From assembly GCF_015353075.1 (NCBI RefSeq), contig NZ_CP064187.1, forward strand, positions 2,976,001-3,040,000: a stretch of 64,000 nucleotides of DNA, written 5' to 3'. Every line of letters starts with the position of its first letter. Positions within the stretch are counted from its first letter, which is position 1. This DNA is from Rhizobium sp. 007. GTDB lineage: Bacteria > Pseudomonadota > Alphaproteobacteria > Rhizobiales > Rhizobiaceae. Below the pieces are notes generated by a model, which worked only from the letters and a program-made list of their open reading frames with translations, ran no database searches and had not been told where the DNA came from. Below are positions 18,248-27,115 of this stretch, piece after piece. A program made the translations under genes and the position numbers.

Positions 18248-18522
18248 CGGCCGGTATCCCTGCGCCACCGGACAGGCAGCCTGGTGTGCTGCCGCTCAAC
18301 AGACCCTGGCCTTCCCGTTCGCGGACCCTTCTGCATCTCTTGCCTCCCACCCGTTCGGTTTACCGAGGCTCGCGCACCGGCAGACGTTACAAACGCGGCC
18401 GGATCGCTCGCCTCACGATGCGGCGCAATGTGGAAGGCAAGCGCATATGGATCACTTACGGAACAAGCGGGCATTCCAAGGCACGCCAGGCGGAAGTCGG
18501 CGATCTGCACGTAGCCTCTAGC

Positions 18523-18745
18523 ACCAACCGTCTCAACGCGACGCACCGCCCGGAATATCTCCTCAGCCACTTTTGGAAGGCGCGGAGTGCGGCGGCCCCT
18601 ACGCCATCAGCGGCAAGGATCGCTATAGCTGCACCAACCGCAAGAAGCGCCTGCCGATCGACGAACTGGACGGACAGCGCTGCACGAACAGCAAGACGAT
18701 CAAACGCCAGGAGCTTGGGGACCGCGTCCTCAACTGCCTACCGGC
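18523..18745 (+). pseudogene. Serine recombinase fragment (zinc-ribbon region)
   Basis: The plus strand retains a resolvase/invertase zinc-beta-ribbon segment: THRPEYLLSHF in one frame, then after a shift near 18570 LEGAECGGPYAISGKDRYSC and RCTNSKTIKRQELGDRVLNC. Large serine recombinases have RP..LLSGLL.C..CGG, then a C...R and R..EL pattern. Only about 70 codons remain and the catalytic domain is missing. The fragment abuts the phoX relic on the opposite strand. Confidence 0.65.
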
Positions 18746-19144
18746 GGCATTCTTTTCGAAGGCCTCGTAGCCATAACGCGTTTCCGCTGCAATGCCGTAG
18801 CGCTTGAAGTCATCGGGCATGGCAAAGTTCGGATCGGTGGAACCGAAATATCCGTTGAAGTTTTCCTCGCAGGTCAGGTAGGTGCCCCACGGCGTCTTGC
18901 CGGCGCCGCAGTTATTGAAGGTCCGAGACGGCCGGTGCCGTTCGGATCGGGTTTGGATGAGATCCGAGCCGGCGGCCGGACCAGAGATTTTCGTCGGCGT
19001 TACATGGGTAATGCGGCGGTTGAACGGGCTGTCGAGGACGATCTCCCAGCCGTTGTTCCCTTCGGTGACTTCCATGACGGTGACGCCCTGCAGGTTCTGC
19101 AGGATCTTCACATCATCGGCGCAAAGGGCTCCGAGTTTCCTCAA
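18740..19144 (-). pseudogene. phoX: PhoX-family alkaline phosphatase fragment
   Basis: The minus strand encodes an internal piece of a PhoX/DUF839 phosphatase: GVTVMEVTEGNNGWEIVLDS, PFNRRITHVTPTKISGPAAG, FNNCGAGKTPWGTYLTCEEN, FNGYFGSTDPNFAMPDDFKR. Between these blocks, a short stretch (DPNGTGRLG) is in another frame, implying two nearly compensating indels. Whole PhoX proteins exceed 600 residues; here about 135 remain, cut on the left by the recombinase relic and on the right at about 19144. Confidence 0.75.
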
Positions 19145-19416
19145 AGCCCTTTGATATTACTCGTAAGCTTTGGTTGCGGGGGCCCGAATACACCGAGACT
19201 TGTAGGCGGTCGGTCCGAGCGCGTCTGAGGCGTAAGGCGATTTATGGAACACCTGGAACTAGGCCGACACGCCGCTCAAGCTCGGTTTTTTCCGTCTAGG
19301 TTGACGCCACGATGAAAAGCGGAGGGAATGGAAATAGAGCGGTACCATAATCTTGTACTCGATAATGCTGTTGGAGCTGCGAAGATCTGCAGGTATCGCG
19401 CGCAGATCGAAACAGT
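19145..19416. other. 272-base gap downstream of graC
   Basis: No gene is recognised. The gap contains copy 2 of the GGTTGCGGG-type element (TGGTTGCGGGGGCCCG at 19171-19186, preceded by GTAAGC). The remaining sequence shows no clear hairpin that could terminate the leftward gra operon. Confidence 0.4.
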
Positions 19417-20472
19417 TCAGTCAAGCCAACCGCCGTCGAATGCATCCGTCAACAGCGCGCGAACGGCCGGTTCGGTGACAGGCGCCGGATTCCAATAGGG
19501 ATTGGACACCGCCTGGGCGGCGGCTTCGCCTATACGCTCGCCCGGCATTCCGATTGCAGCAAGAGACAGCGGCGCACCGATCTCCCGGGTGAGGTTCCGG
19601 AGTCCGGTTGCGGCATTGTCCACACTCAGCGCCCGCGCCACTTTTGCGGCCGCTTCGGGTGCAGCCTGCATGTTGTAACGCATCGCGTAAGGCAGGATCA
19701 CGCTGTGGGTTTCGGCATGCGGCAGGTCGAACATGCCGCCCAGCGTGTGGCAAAGCTTGTGATGAAGCGCCATGCCGACGCAACCCAGGCAGATGCCGCA
19801 GAGCCATGCACCATAGAGAGCATCTGAGCGGGCCTCAACGTTCAGGCTATCACGGACAATCTGCGGCAGCGCTCGCGCCAGCGCGCGGATCCCGTCCTCT
19901 GCCATCAGATTGGTCACCGGGTTGCGGTCGCAGGCGTAGAGTGCCTCGACCGCATGTGCAATCGCGTTGAGGCCGCTGACCGCTGATAAATGCACCGGAA
20001 GTTCCAGTGTGAGCGAGACGTCGTAGATAACCGTTTCCGGCAGTACGCGCATGTCACGGAGCGTGACTTTGCGGCCATCTTCGGTCTGCCCGAGAATGGG
20101 CGTCATTTCCGACCCCGCATAAGTCGTCGGCACGATGAGCTGCGGCAGATCCGTGCGAAGCGCGATTGCCTTCGAAAGGCCGGTTGTCGAGCCGCCGCCG
20201 ATTGCGATCAGACCATCGGCACCGGTTTTCTCGACATACTTCATTGCCTCCTGCGTAACCTCGACAGGCGTATGCATGACCGCGCCCGAAAAGATCACGG
20301 CCTGTGTCCCGATCAGGTCCGCTACCCTTTCCGCCTCGCTGTTCTGATGAGGCGTGGAAAGGACCAGCGGCCGGGACATGCCGAGCCGCTTCACCTCATC
20401 GGCAAGCTGTTTGAGCGTGTCGGTACCGAAAATCACGCGCGTTGCCAATCCGTTGTAAACGAAGTCCTTCAT
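19417..20472 (-). CDS. graC: Maleylacetate reductase
   Basis: A 351-residue iron-type alcohol dehydrogenase-fold protein that reduces maleylacetate to 3-oxoadipate with NAD(P)H, the last specific step of hydroxyquinol degradation. Family marks are IAIGGGSTTGLSKAIALRTD (nucleotide binding), PTTYAGSEMTPILGQTEDGR and GLNAIAHAVEALYA, with the HHKLCHTLGG metal-region histidines. Length is typical (350-360). It starts 1 base after the graB stop on the minus strand and is the promoter-distal gene of the gra operon. The symbol follows the Rhizobium sp. MTP-10005 cluster. Confidence 0.93.
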   Translation of the reverse strand: MKDFVYNGLATRVIFGTDTLKQLADEVKRLGMSRPLVLSTPHQNSEAERVADLIGTQAVIFSGAVMHTPVEVTQEAMKYVEKTGADGLIAIGGGSTTGLSKAIALRTDLPQLIVPTTYAGSEMTPILGQTEDGRKVTLRDMRVLPETVIYDVSLTLELPVHLSAVSGLNAIAHAVEALYACDRNPVTNLMAEDGIRALARALPQIVRDSLNVEARSDALYGAWLCGICLGCVGMALHHKLCHTLGGMFDLPHAETHSVILPYAMRYNMQAAPEAAAKVARALSVDNAATGLRNLTREIGAPLSLAAIGMPGERIGEAAAQAVSNPYWNPAPVTEPAVRALLTDAFDGGWLD

Positions 20473-20473
20473 C

Positions 20474-21361
20474 TCAGGTCTCAGCCCTTTTTGTCAGCAC
20501 GAAGTCCCAGTCAACCTGCCAATAGGGGGCCTTGAGGCCCTCGTCCTCACCCACGCCGTCCTCCTGCCGCGTCCGGAAATCGGCAATGAGACTCTCCTTC
20601 ACCCCGAACACTGCATCCTGATCCAGATATTGGCAATCCGGGGGGAAGATGTGGGTGACAACGGGATCGTAACCCTCGGCGCTGACGATGAAATGGATAT
20701 GCGCCGCGCGGTTCGGATGCCGGCCGAGGCGCCCCAGCAGCTTGCCCACCGGCCCGTCGTCGGGGATCGGATAATAGCGCGGTTTGACGGAACGAAACCG
20801 ATAGCCGCCCTCCCCGTCCGTAGTGAAGACGCCGCGCAGATTCCAATCCGGCTGCGTGCCTTTCTGCTGGACGTCGTAGAAGCCGTCGTCATTGGTCTGC
20901 CAGACGTCGATCAACGCGCCTTCGATCGGATTTCCATCGGTGTCCCTGACAAAGCCACCGACCACGAGCGGCTCACCTTTGCCGTCGAGACAGATGTTCG
21001 TCCCCCGCGCATAACGCGGTGCCTCCGGCACGTAGAACGGACCGAGAATGGTGTTCTCCGTCGCGCCCGAGGGGCGTCGATGGTTGATCGCATCGACCAG
21101 CATGGACACACCGAGCACATCCGAGAGCAGGATGAACTCCTGCCGCCACTCATTGCACATCTGGCCGGTCCTGGTGAGGAACTCGATCGCCGCCAGCCAT
21201 TCCTCATGCGTCGGCTCGATCTCCTTCACCGCGGCATGAAGATGACGCACGATGGCCGACATGATCTCACGCAGGCGGGGATCGATATCCCCGCCCATAC
21301 GCGTATTGACGGCCTCGACCGAGTTTTCCTCGGTGAAAAGCGGATAGTTCGTCGCGACCAT
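20474..21361 (-). CDS. graB: Hydroxyquinol 1,2-dioxygenase (intradiol)
   Basis: A 295-residue intradiol ring-cleavage dioxygenase converting hydroxyquinol to maleylacetate. The non-heme iron(III) ligands are visible: Tyr in ILGPFYVPEAPRY, Tyr in KPRYYPIPDDGPVG, and two His in HPNRAAHIHFIVSAEGYDPV. An N-terminal helical dimerisation region precedes the catalytic beta-sandwich. The start at 21361 follows GAGGGAGGGCAAG; the longer upstream frame overlaps graF and is rejected. It lies 11 bases after the graF stop, so it is co-transcribed. Confidence 0.95.
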   Translation of the reverse strand: MVATNYPLFTEENSVEAVNTRMGGDIDPRLREIMSAIVRHLHAAVKEIEPTHEEWLAAIEFLTRTGQMCNEWRQEFILLSDVLGVSMLVDAINHRRPSGATENTILGPFYVPEAPRYARGTNICLDGKGEPLVVGGFVRDTDGNPIEGALIDVWQTNDDGFYDVQQKGTQPDWNLRGVFTTDGEGGYRFRSVKPRYYPIPDDGPVGKLLGRLGRHPNRAAHIHFIVSAEGYDPVVTHIFPPDCQYLDQDAVFGVKESLIADFRTRQEDGVGEDEGLKAPYWQVDWDFVLTKRAET

Positions 21362-21372
21362 CTTGCCCTCCC

Positions 21373-22347
21373 TCATATCCCGAAGAGTAGCTTGGCATTG
21401 GTCCGGCCGATTTTCGCCCGATCGGCCTCCGAAATCGTCGTGGTATCGAACCAATCGGCGGCGTGATCGATGTTCTCGAAGGGCCAGTCGGTCGAGAAGA
21501 GGATCCGGTCGGCGCCGATTTCCAGCATTGCATCGATGAGCGTCTGGGTACGGAAATTCCCTGATGTCGTGATGTAGAAATTCTCGTTGAAATAGTCGGC
21601 GATGCGGCGCTTGGCCGGATATTTCGGCGGCACCTTGACCCAGGCATTGCGGTGGTCGATGCGCCACATCATGTAGGGAAGGCCTTCGCCCATATGGCCG
21701 AGGATGATCCTGAGATTGGGATGCTCGTCGAACAGGCCCGATCCCATCAGGCGCAATGCATGGACCGCCGTTTCCTGGGCAAAGGCCCAGGTCGGGCCCA
21801 TCAGCCAGGGGTGGCCCTCATAGATCCGGCTGTCCTGCGGCAGGGGATTGCGCGGATGCAGGTAGAACGGCACATTGAGGGCGGCGACCGTCGCCCAGAA
21901 GTCGCGATATTGCGGCAGGTCGTAATAGAGAAGCGCATCGGTATCCGCGCGCTGGCTGAAACCGTTGACCAGCGCGCCGACGAAGCCCAGCTCCTTGACG
22001 CAGCGCTCAAGTTCCCGGGCGGCCGCCTCGGGGTCCTGCAGCGGCAGGGCAGCAAAGGCACGAAAGCGGTCAGGACGCTTGGCACATTCTTCGGCTAGCG
22101 CATCATTGGCGCGGCGGGCGATATCGATGGCGCGTCCCGTCTCGGCGATGGCCTGAACCGCCGGCGCGTTAAGCGACAGGATCATGGTTTCGATGCCGTG
22201 CGCGTCCATCAGTTTCAGGCGCTTGTCCTGAATGTCGAGCAGCCGCGACTGAAGCTCGGTCCAGTAATCGCCCGGTACGAACCCGGCCGAATCCATCAGC
22301 GTTTCCGGAATGGCGAAATGTTCCTCGAGCGCGATTTTGCCTTGCAT
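21373..22347 (-). CDS. graF: Gamma-resorcylate (2,6-dihydroxybenzoate) decarboxylase
   Basis: A 324-residue amidohydrolase-superfamily, non-oxidative decarboxylase that turns gamma-resorcylate into resorcinol. It is nearly colinear with the structurally characterised Rhizobium enzyme. The metal ligands known from that family fall at the expected positions: Glu8 and His10 in LEEHFA, His164 in FYLHPRNPLP, and Asp287 in LFSTDWPFEN, with His218 in LGHMGEGLPY. The start follows GGGGAGAGAGAC. It sits between the resorcinol hydroxylase oxygenase and the dioxygenase genes in pathway order. Confidence 0.96.
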   Translation of the reverse strand: MQGKIALEEHFAIPETLMDSAGFVPGDYWTELQSRLLDIQDKRLKLMDAHGIETMILSLNAPAVQAIAETGRAIDIARRANDALAEECAKRPDRFRAFAALPLQDPEAAARELERCVKELGFVGALVNGFSQRADTDALLYYDLPQYRDFWATVAALNVPFYLHPRNPLPQDSRIYEGHPWLMGPTWAFAQETAVHALRLMGSGLFDEHPNLRIILGHMGEGLPYMMWRIDHRNAWVKVPPKYPAKRRIADYFNENFYITTSGNFRTQTLIDAMLEIGADRILFSTDWPFENIDHAADWFDTTTISEADRAKIGRTNAKLLFGI

Positions 22348-22368
22348 GTCTCTCTCCCCGTTCTTGTT

Positions 22369-23595
22369 TCAGTATTGGCCCTTCGGCTCGAGGCCGAGCA
22401 TATGCTGGCCGACCATTGTGCCGACGGCATCCCAGTTCATGCTGATATGGCGGCCGACGGCATTGGCATCCCGCCAGGCCCGTTGCACCGGATTGTCCAT
22501 GTTGAGGCCAAGTCCGCCGGTGGACGCGTTAAGCGCCTCCACGGCTCGCAGCGCCAGGTTGACCGCAAAGGATTGGCCGCGGCGGCTCAGCAATCTGTCC
22601 TCGATCGTGAATTCGCTGCCTGAACCTGCCAGTTCCTCGGCCCGCGCCACGTCACGCAGCAGGATCTCGCGTGCCGCATCGACGCTGGCCGCGGCTTCCG
22701 CCACCCGGAGCTGGATCGTCGCAAATTCCGCCATGCGGCTGTTACCGCCGGCGACCGCCCCGCGAGTGACTCGGGCGCCGGTGGACGCGACATAGCTCTC
22801 CAGTGCGCCCTTTGCCGCGCCGACGGCGGCGGAGGCGAGGCAGGACGGAATGCCGGTCAGAAGCGGCATGTTGAAAAGACCGGTTTGGGCATAGAACCTT
22901 GCGCCCGGCGTGCGACCGCTTGTGGCATCCGGGAATGTGAGCACGCGATATTTCGGCACGGTAACATTGCTGAGGATCAGGGTCTTGGACCCCGTTCCCG
23001 CCAGCCCCGCCACATCCCAGGTGTCCTCGATTTCATATTGCGTCGCGGGCACGAGCAGGAAGGCGGGAACCGGCTTCCGCTCGCCCTCGGCGGGGAGGAT
23101 GGCGGCGCAGAGCGACCAGTCGGCATTCTCGCAGCCGCTGGCAAAAGCCCAGCGGCCGTTCAGCCGATAACCGTCTTCGGCGGCCTCAGCCATGGAGGTC
23201 GGCGCATAGGAACCGCAGAGAAGCGCATCCGGGTTTTCGCCCCAGACATCATCCTGCGCGGCCTTGGGAAACATGGCGAGCAGCCATTGATGTGCCGACA
23301 GAAGGCCCGCGACCCACCCAGTCGAGGCGCAGGCCGAGGCAAGTTCGATATTGGCGTCGACAAGCTCTGAAAAGGGCTTCGGCACGCCACCATAGGCGGC
23401 CGGCTTGACCGCATCGAAATAGCCGGCCTCGCGTAGCGCTGCGATATTTTCCGCCGGCACCCGGCGCGCCCTTTCGGTCGCCAATGCCCGGTCCCTGAAT
23501 GCCGGCAGAAGCGGCAGGACCCGGTCCTTCAGGGAACCGCCGCGCATGATGCGGGCCAGGTTTTCCCCGCCGCTTTCGATGAACTCGAGTTTCAT
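22369..23595 (-). CDS. graA: Resorcinol 4-hydroxylase, oxygenase component
   Basis: A 408-residue member of the acyl-CoA-dehydrogenase-fold flavin monooxygenases (HpaB/HsaA type, two-component). It hydroxylates resorcinol to hydroxyquinol using reduced flavin delivered by the partner reductase. Recognisable parts are the N-terminal helical domain (ENIAALREAGYFDAVKPAAY), the central beta domain (YRLNGRWAFASGCENADWSL) and the C-terminal helical bundle with ALNASTGGLGLNMDNPVQRA, WRDANAVGRHISMNWD. The start at 23595 is preceded by GAAGGAGGAGATC. It lies 24 bases after the reductase gene stop, in one operon. Confidence 0.93.
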   Translation of the reverse strand: MKLEFIESGGENLARIMRGGSLKDRVLPLLPAFRDRALATERARRVPAENIAALREAGYFDAVKPAAYGGVPKPFSELVDANIELASACASTGWVAGLLSAHQWLLAMFPKAAQDDVWGENPDALLCGSYAPTSMAEAAEDGYRLNGRWAFASGCENADWSLCAAILPAEGERKPVPAFLLVPATQYEIEDTWDVAGLAGTGSKTLILSNVTVPKYRVLTFPDATSGRTPGARFYAQTGLFNMPLLTGIPSCLASAAVGAAKGALESYVASTGARVTRGAVAGGNSRMAEFATIQLRVAEAAASVDAAREILLRDVARAEELAGSGSEFTIEDRLLSRRGQSFAVNLALRAVEALNASTGGLGLNMDNPVQRAWRDANAVGRHISMNWDAVGTMVGQHMLGLEPKGQY

Positions 23596-23619
23596 GATCT
23601 CCTCCTTCGTCTTCCGCGA

Positions 23620-24123
23620 TCAGGCTGCCGGCTGCGAAACGCAGTAGCGGGCGTCCTCGTAGATCAGCGGTATGGTGCTGGGGGCCACGGTCGCGTGAAC
23701 GACCTGACCAATGAAAAGCGTGTGGGTGCCATAAGGCACGGCAGCCATGCGGCGGCAGACGACATTGGCGTTCGCACCGTCGAGAAGCTGCATGCCGGCC
23801 TCGTGCCGCCGCCAGTTCGCCAGTCCGAAGCGCGCATGCGGCTCGACTTTGCCGGCGAATGCCTCAGACAGCGGCCGCTGAGCGTGACTGAGCACATTCA
23901 CCGCGAAATCCGGCTGACACAGCAGCATTTCGTGCAGGAGGGTCCTGTTGTTGAGGCAGATCACCAGCGACGGCGGATCCATGGAAACGGAGGTGACTGC
24001 CGTGACTGTCATGCCATGGTCGATACCGTCCTTTACCGCCGTGATCACGGTGACCGTCGCTGGAAATTTTCGCATCGCGGCACGAAAATTCGCGCCGACC
24101 ACTCCATCGGATAAAATCTGCAT
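23620..24123 (-). CDS. graD: Flavin reductase component of resorcinol hydroxylase
   Basis: A 167-residue HpaC/RutF-type flavin reductase. Typical segments are AMRKFPATVTVITAV, HGMTVTAVTSVSMDPPSLVI (flavin phosphate-binding region), CLNNRTLLHEMLL and FAVNVLSHAQRPLSEAFAGK. It supplies reduced FMN/FAD to the adjacent GraA. The start at 24123 has GGGAGAGAGATC upstream; the 9-codon longer frame is rejected. It is the first gene of the leftward gra operon, right next to a predicted GraR operator at 24155-24166. Confidence 0.92.
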   Translation of the reverse strand: MQILSDGVVGANFRAAMRKFPATVTVITAVKDGIDHGMTVTAVTSVSMDPPSLVICLNNRTLLHEMLLCQPDFAVNVLSHAQRPLSEAFAGKVEPHARFGLANWRRHEAGMQLLDGANANVVCRRMAAVPYGTHTLFIGQVVHATVAPSTIPLIYEDARYCVSQPAA

Positions 24124-24154
24124 GATCTCTCTCCCATTCCTTTTTTCCAACTAT

Positions 24155-24166
24155 TTGCATTTGCAA
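24155..24166. promoter_or_regulatory. Predicted GraR (MarR) operator 1
   Basis: TTGCATTTGCAA contains TTGCA and TGCAA arms around a 2-base spacer, 31 bases upstream of the graD start. A related degenerate site (TTGTCAATGCAA) follows at 24170-24181. The identical 12-mer recurs at 24291-24302, and a variant precedes graR. MarR proteins bind such AT-rich palindromes. Confidence 0.65.
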
Positions 24167-24290
24167 TTATTGTCAATGCAAATATTTTCTTAGCCGTAAT
24201 GGACGAGACCGTAATCGGACAACCGGTCGACGCATTTGAGGTCCCCGCCGAAGATAATTTTAATCGGCATCAGATTTTCTCTTGCAATAT

Positions 24291-24302
24291 TTGCATTTGC
24301 AA
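24291..24302. promoter_or_regulatory. Predicted GraR (MarR) operator 2
   Basis: The second exact copy of TTGCATTTGCAA, preceded by TTGCAATA (24282-24289). It lies in the 323-base divergent region between graD and graK, closer to the transporter side. Repression of both divergent operons by GraR is inferred. Confidence 0.65.
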
Positions 24303-24446
24303 TCTTTTATTGTTGTAGGCATCGGGCGGGAGAGGACTGTCGGACAAGCGTGCCTTGCGCGCCGTTCACAAACCCGATGACGAAGGGGGAGTCTTTGATT
24401 TTTGGGCTTCAGCCTTTTTTCAAAGCGAGATCACGGAGGAGGAGCC

Positions 24447-25745
24447 ATGTCTTCGCAGGAAATGAGCGCCATGGTGGCGCAAACCAAAAGTACGGCAAGT
24501 GTCATTGCCATGTGCGGCTTCATGATAATGTTCGACGGCTATGACTTAGTCGTCTTCGGTGTCATTGCACCCGCGCTGCTCACGCAGGTGGAATGGGCCC
24601 TGGATCCGTCTCTCGTCGGCCGCGCCGCCGCCTTGACCCTGTTCGGCATGCTGCTCGGTGCTGCAATCGCCGGCACTCTCGCCGATCGCATTGGCCGGAA
24701 GAAAGTCGTTCTCGGTAGCCTCGCCAGCTTTTCCGTCATGATGATCGCAAGCGGGCTTGCTCCGAACTTCCCGGTCTTCGCAGGCACGCGCTTCCTGAGC
24801 GGGCTCGGGCTTGGCGCGCTTCTGCCGACAGTGACCGCACTCATTCTCGAATTCTCACCCACCAAACGAAAGGCGCTGGCCAACTCGCTGTCCTTTATGG
24901 GCTATCTGCTGGGCGGCATTCTCTCGGGTATTCTTGGCATGCTGATCCTGCAGCATTACGGCTGGCGTCCCCTGATGATCATCGGCGGCGCGCCTTTGCT
25001 GGCACTGCCGTTCCTGATCAAGTCACTGCCTGAGTCGCCCGACTGGCTCGCCGCCAAAGGCCGCCGTGCCGAGGCTGACGCAATCTGCGATACTTTCGGC
25101 CTGGAACGGGTTCTGCACCAGCCGACCACCTCTGGAAAGCAGGGTATCCTGGCGCTGTTTGCGGAAGGGCGGCTTGCGCTGACGCTGAACGCCTGGGGGA
25201 TTCATTTCTGCTCCCTGCTGCTGACCTTCGGCATGGTGAACTGGCTGCCAACCATCATGAACAAGATGGGTTACGACATCAGTTCGGCGCTGCTGTTTGC
25301 GATCATGCTCAATGTCGGCGCCGCCATCGGTATCGTCATTGCCGGCCGGATTGCCGATAGGGGCCATGTGAAGATGACTGTCGCCGTATTGTTCGCGATC
25401 GGCGCCGCAACGATCTACATGCTTACGCTGAAGCAGGGCGTTCTCATGTACGCACTTGTCGCTCTTGCCGGCGCCGGTACAATCGGAACCCAAATCCTCT
25501 CGAATGTTCTGGTCGGCCGCTTCTATCCTGTCCAGATCCGCGGAACGGGCCTCGGCTTTTCGCTCGCGGTCGGCCGGCTGGGTGGTATCGCCGGACCGCT
25601 GATCGGTGGCGCCGTGCTGCAGCGAGGGCTCGCACCGGAGTGGAACTTCTACATCTTCTCGATAACGGCAGTGGTTGGCTGCGTTTTGACGGCCCTCACC
25701 TTCCTGCATGTGACGACCGAGAAGGGAAGTGTCATCGCGCACTGA
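24447..25745 (+). CDS. graK: MFS aromatic-acid transporter (AAHS family)
   Basis: A 432-residue, 12-helix major facilitator of the aromatic acid:H+ symporter group. Signatures are MFDGYDLVVFGVIAPALL in helix 1 (DGxD motif), GTLADRIGRKKVVLGSLASF in loop 2-3 and LPESPDWLAAKGR in the central loop. Probably imports gamma-resorcylate. The start ATG 4 bases after GGAGGAGGAG is used; a frame opening at 24402 adds 15 residues without a ribosome site. Divergent from graD and followed by a strong terminator, then graR. Confidence 0.9.
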   Translation: MSSQEMSAMVAQTKSTASVIAMCGFMIMFDGYDLVVFGVIAPALLTQVEWALDPSLVGRAAALTLFGMLLGAAIAGTLADRIGRKKVVLGSLASFSVMMIASGLAPNFPVFAGTRFLSGLGLGALLPTVTALILEFSPTKRKALANSLSFMGYLLGGILSGILGMLILQHYGWRPLMIIGGAPLLALPFLIKSLPESPDWLAAKGRRAEADAICDTFGLERVLHQPTTSGKQGILALFAEGRLALTLNAWGIHFCSLLLTFGMVNWLPTIMNKMGYDISSALLFAIMLNVGAAIGIVIAGRIADRGHVKMTVAVLFAIGAATIYMLTLKQGVLMYALVALAGAGTIGTQILSNVLVGRFYPVQIRGTGLGFSLAVGRLGGIAGPLIGGAVLQRGLAPEWNFYIFSITAVVGCVLTALTFLHVTTEKGSVIAH

Positions 25746-25768
25746 CCGGCAGGAATACCCGCGATCAT

Positions 25769-25797
25769 AGCCGGCCTCGATGAGGCCGGCTTTCATT
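25769..25797 (+). terminator. Rho-independent terminator after graK
   Basis: A perfect 10-bp stem with arms AGCCGGCCTC and GAGGCCGGCT around GAT, followed by TTTCATTT, starting 24 bases after the graK stop. It separates graK from graR. Confidence 0.8.
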
Positions 25798-25850
25798 TGC
25801 CCGGACGAACGCGACATTTGATTGCACATGCCCTCGGCTACGGCTATTCA

Positions 25851-25862
25851 GTGCAGATGCAA
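25851..25862. promoter_or_regulatory. Predicted GraR operator 3 (autoregulatory)
   Basis: GTGCAGATGCAA fits the xTGCA-NN-TGCAA pattern of the two sites in the graD-graK region and lies 15 bases before the graR start. This suggests autorepression. Confidence 0.5.
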
Positions 25863-25877
25863 TAATTGCGAGCGAAA

Positions 25878-26315
25878 ATGTCCTATCGATTTACCGGATC
25901 TCTTCCCTATCTTCTCAATCGCGTCGGCGTGCGCATGGGCGAGCTTTTTTTGGAACGGCTGCACGATTTTGACGTTACCTTGCCCATGTACCGCGTCCTG
26001 GCCATCCTGAAGCAGGAGGGCCCGCAAAGGCTGACAGATCTGAGCCCCATGGTTACGGTCGAAATCTCCACCCTGTCGCGTCTGGTCACAGTGATGAAGA
26101 AGAAAGGACTGGTGTCGCGCACCCGGCCCGACGACGGGCGCACGGTTTCGATCATGCTTACGCCCTCGGGCGATGCGCTCGTGCAGAAGTTGATGCCGCT
26201 CGCAGCAGAGTTCGAGGCGGTCGGCGTCGAGACATTCAGCGAGGCTGAAGTGGCCTGGCTGAAATCGGCGCTGAAGATCATCCATACCAACCTGGACAAG
26301 CTCGAAGCACGCTGA
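25878..26315 (+). CDS. graR: MarR-family regulator of the gra cluster
   Basis: A 145-residue MarR-type winged-helix protein. The core reads MYRVLAILKQEGPQRLTDLS, then VTVEISTLSRLVTVMKKKGL (recognition helix) and VSRTRPDDGRTVSIMLTPSG (wing with the conserved DxR). Such regulators of aromatic catabolism usually repress until the substrate binds. I use ATG 25878; a TTG at 25866 is possible, and the ribosome site is weak for both. Location beside the transporter and recurrent TTGCA-NN-TGCAA sites support a role in gra control. Confidence 0.88.
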   Translation: MSYRFTGSLPYLLNRVGVRMGELFLERLHDFDVTLPMYRVLAILKQEGPQRLTDLSPMVTVEISTLSRLVTVMKKKGLVSRTRPDDGRTVSIMLTPSGDALVQKLMPLAAEFEAVGVETFSEAEVAWLKSALKIIHTNLDKLEAR

Positions 26316-26336
26316 CGTGCCGAGGTGGAAACTATC

Positions 26337-27115
26337 CTAGGCCGGTCCGATGGCGGGAGGCGGCGCGAGGGCAGGCAGGGCACCACCTTCGGCGCTTAGT
26401 TTGCCTACGCCCTTTCCGCTGAGCCAACCCGCGAGGTCGCGGGCGGTCCCCCTGACGATTATTGCTGGCGCCTGGCCCATGATCAGTGGGGCGGCCCGAT
26501 CGGTCGCGACCAGCGCGAACCCGGAAGCCGTCGCGAGGCCTGGTCGAGGATCAGGAAATCGACGAAATCCGCCGGCATATCCGCAAACCGGCCGCCAGAA
26601 TTCAGATCGATGGCAAGAAGCCAGAGCTTGCGAGCCCGCGTCAGTGGCGTATCGCGCAGTTGGGTCTTTCGTCCTGTGGTGTCGGCCACCGAGCGGCCCC
26701 AGTCTTCATTGCTCAAATCGCGCCATTCGACATTGAGATGAACCGCAGAATGGTCGAAGAGATAACGCAATGCCCGCGAGGGCTGGGTAATGCCGAATTC
26801 GAGATCGTCGGCGGCAACGTCGAGATTGCGCGGAAAAGGTCCGGCCTCGCCGGCCCTTCCCCAAGCCACGAATTCGCTCAGGAGACGCGCATGGTAACCG
26901 GCATAAGCGACAAGCCGCCGCCGGCTGAACCCTTCCACGACGCTAGGTTCGTCAAGAGCGCGATCGGAGAGATCGTTGAGCAAGCGGGCGAAATAGGCCG
27001 TGCCGCGTCGAGCCCAGTCCAGCGCTTGCGAGGGCGCGAGCGCTGCGTCATGTCGCGCGCCGCTGCCCTGCCTTTCGCGCAATGCGATCCGGGCCTCCTC
27101 CAGCGTCTGGCTCAT
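26337..27115 (-). pseudogene. DinB-type maleylpyruvate isomerase, frameshifted near its C-terminus
   Basis: From ATG 27115 the minus strand encodes a mycothiol-dependent maleylpyruvate isomerase-like protein of the DinB/MDMPI_N fold: LNDLSDRALDEPSVVEGFSR, LVAYAGYHARLLSEFVAWGR, and HLNVEWRDLSNEDWG. The frame stops at 26483, but the family C-terminus continues in another frame (ASGFALVATDRAAPLIMGQA, IVRGTARDLAGWLSGKG) to TAG 26337-26339. One indel near 26535 therefore separates the two parts. It would convert maleylpyruvate to fumarylpyruvate. Rhizobia are not known to make mycothiol, so the cofactor is uncertain. It overlaps the gentisate dioxygenase stop by 4 bases. Confidence 0.75.

Noticed and set aside
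20630..21466. 278-codon plus-strand frame over the hydroxyquinol dioxygenase gene
   Set aside because: Antisense of a conserved dioxygenase; no recognisable domain.
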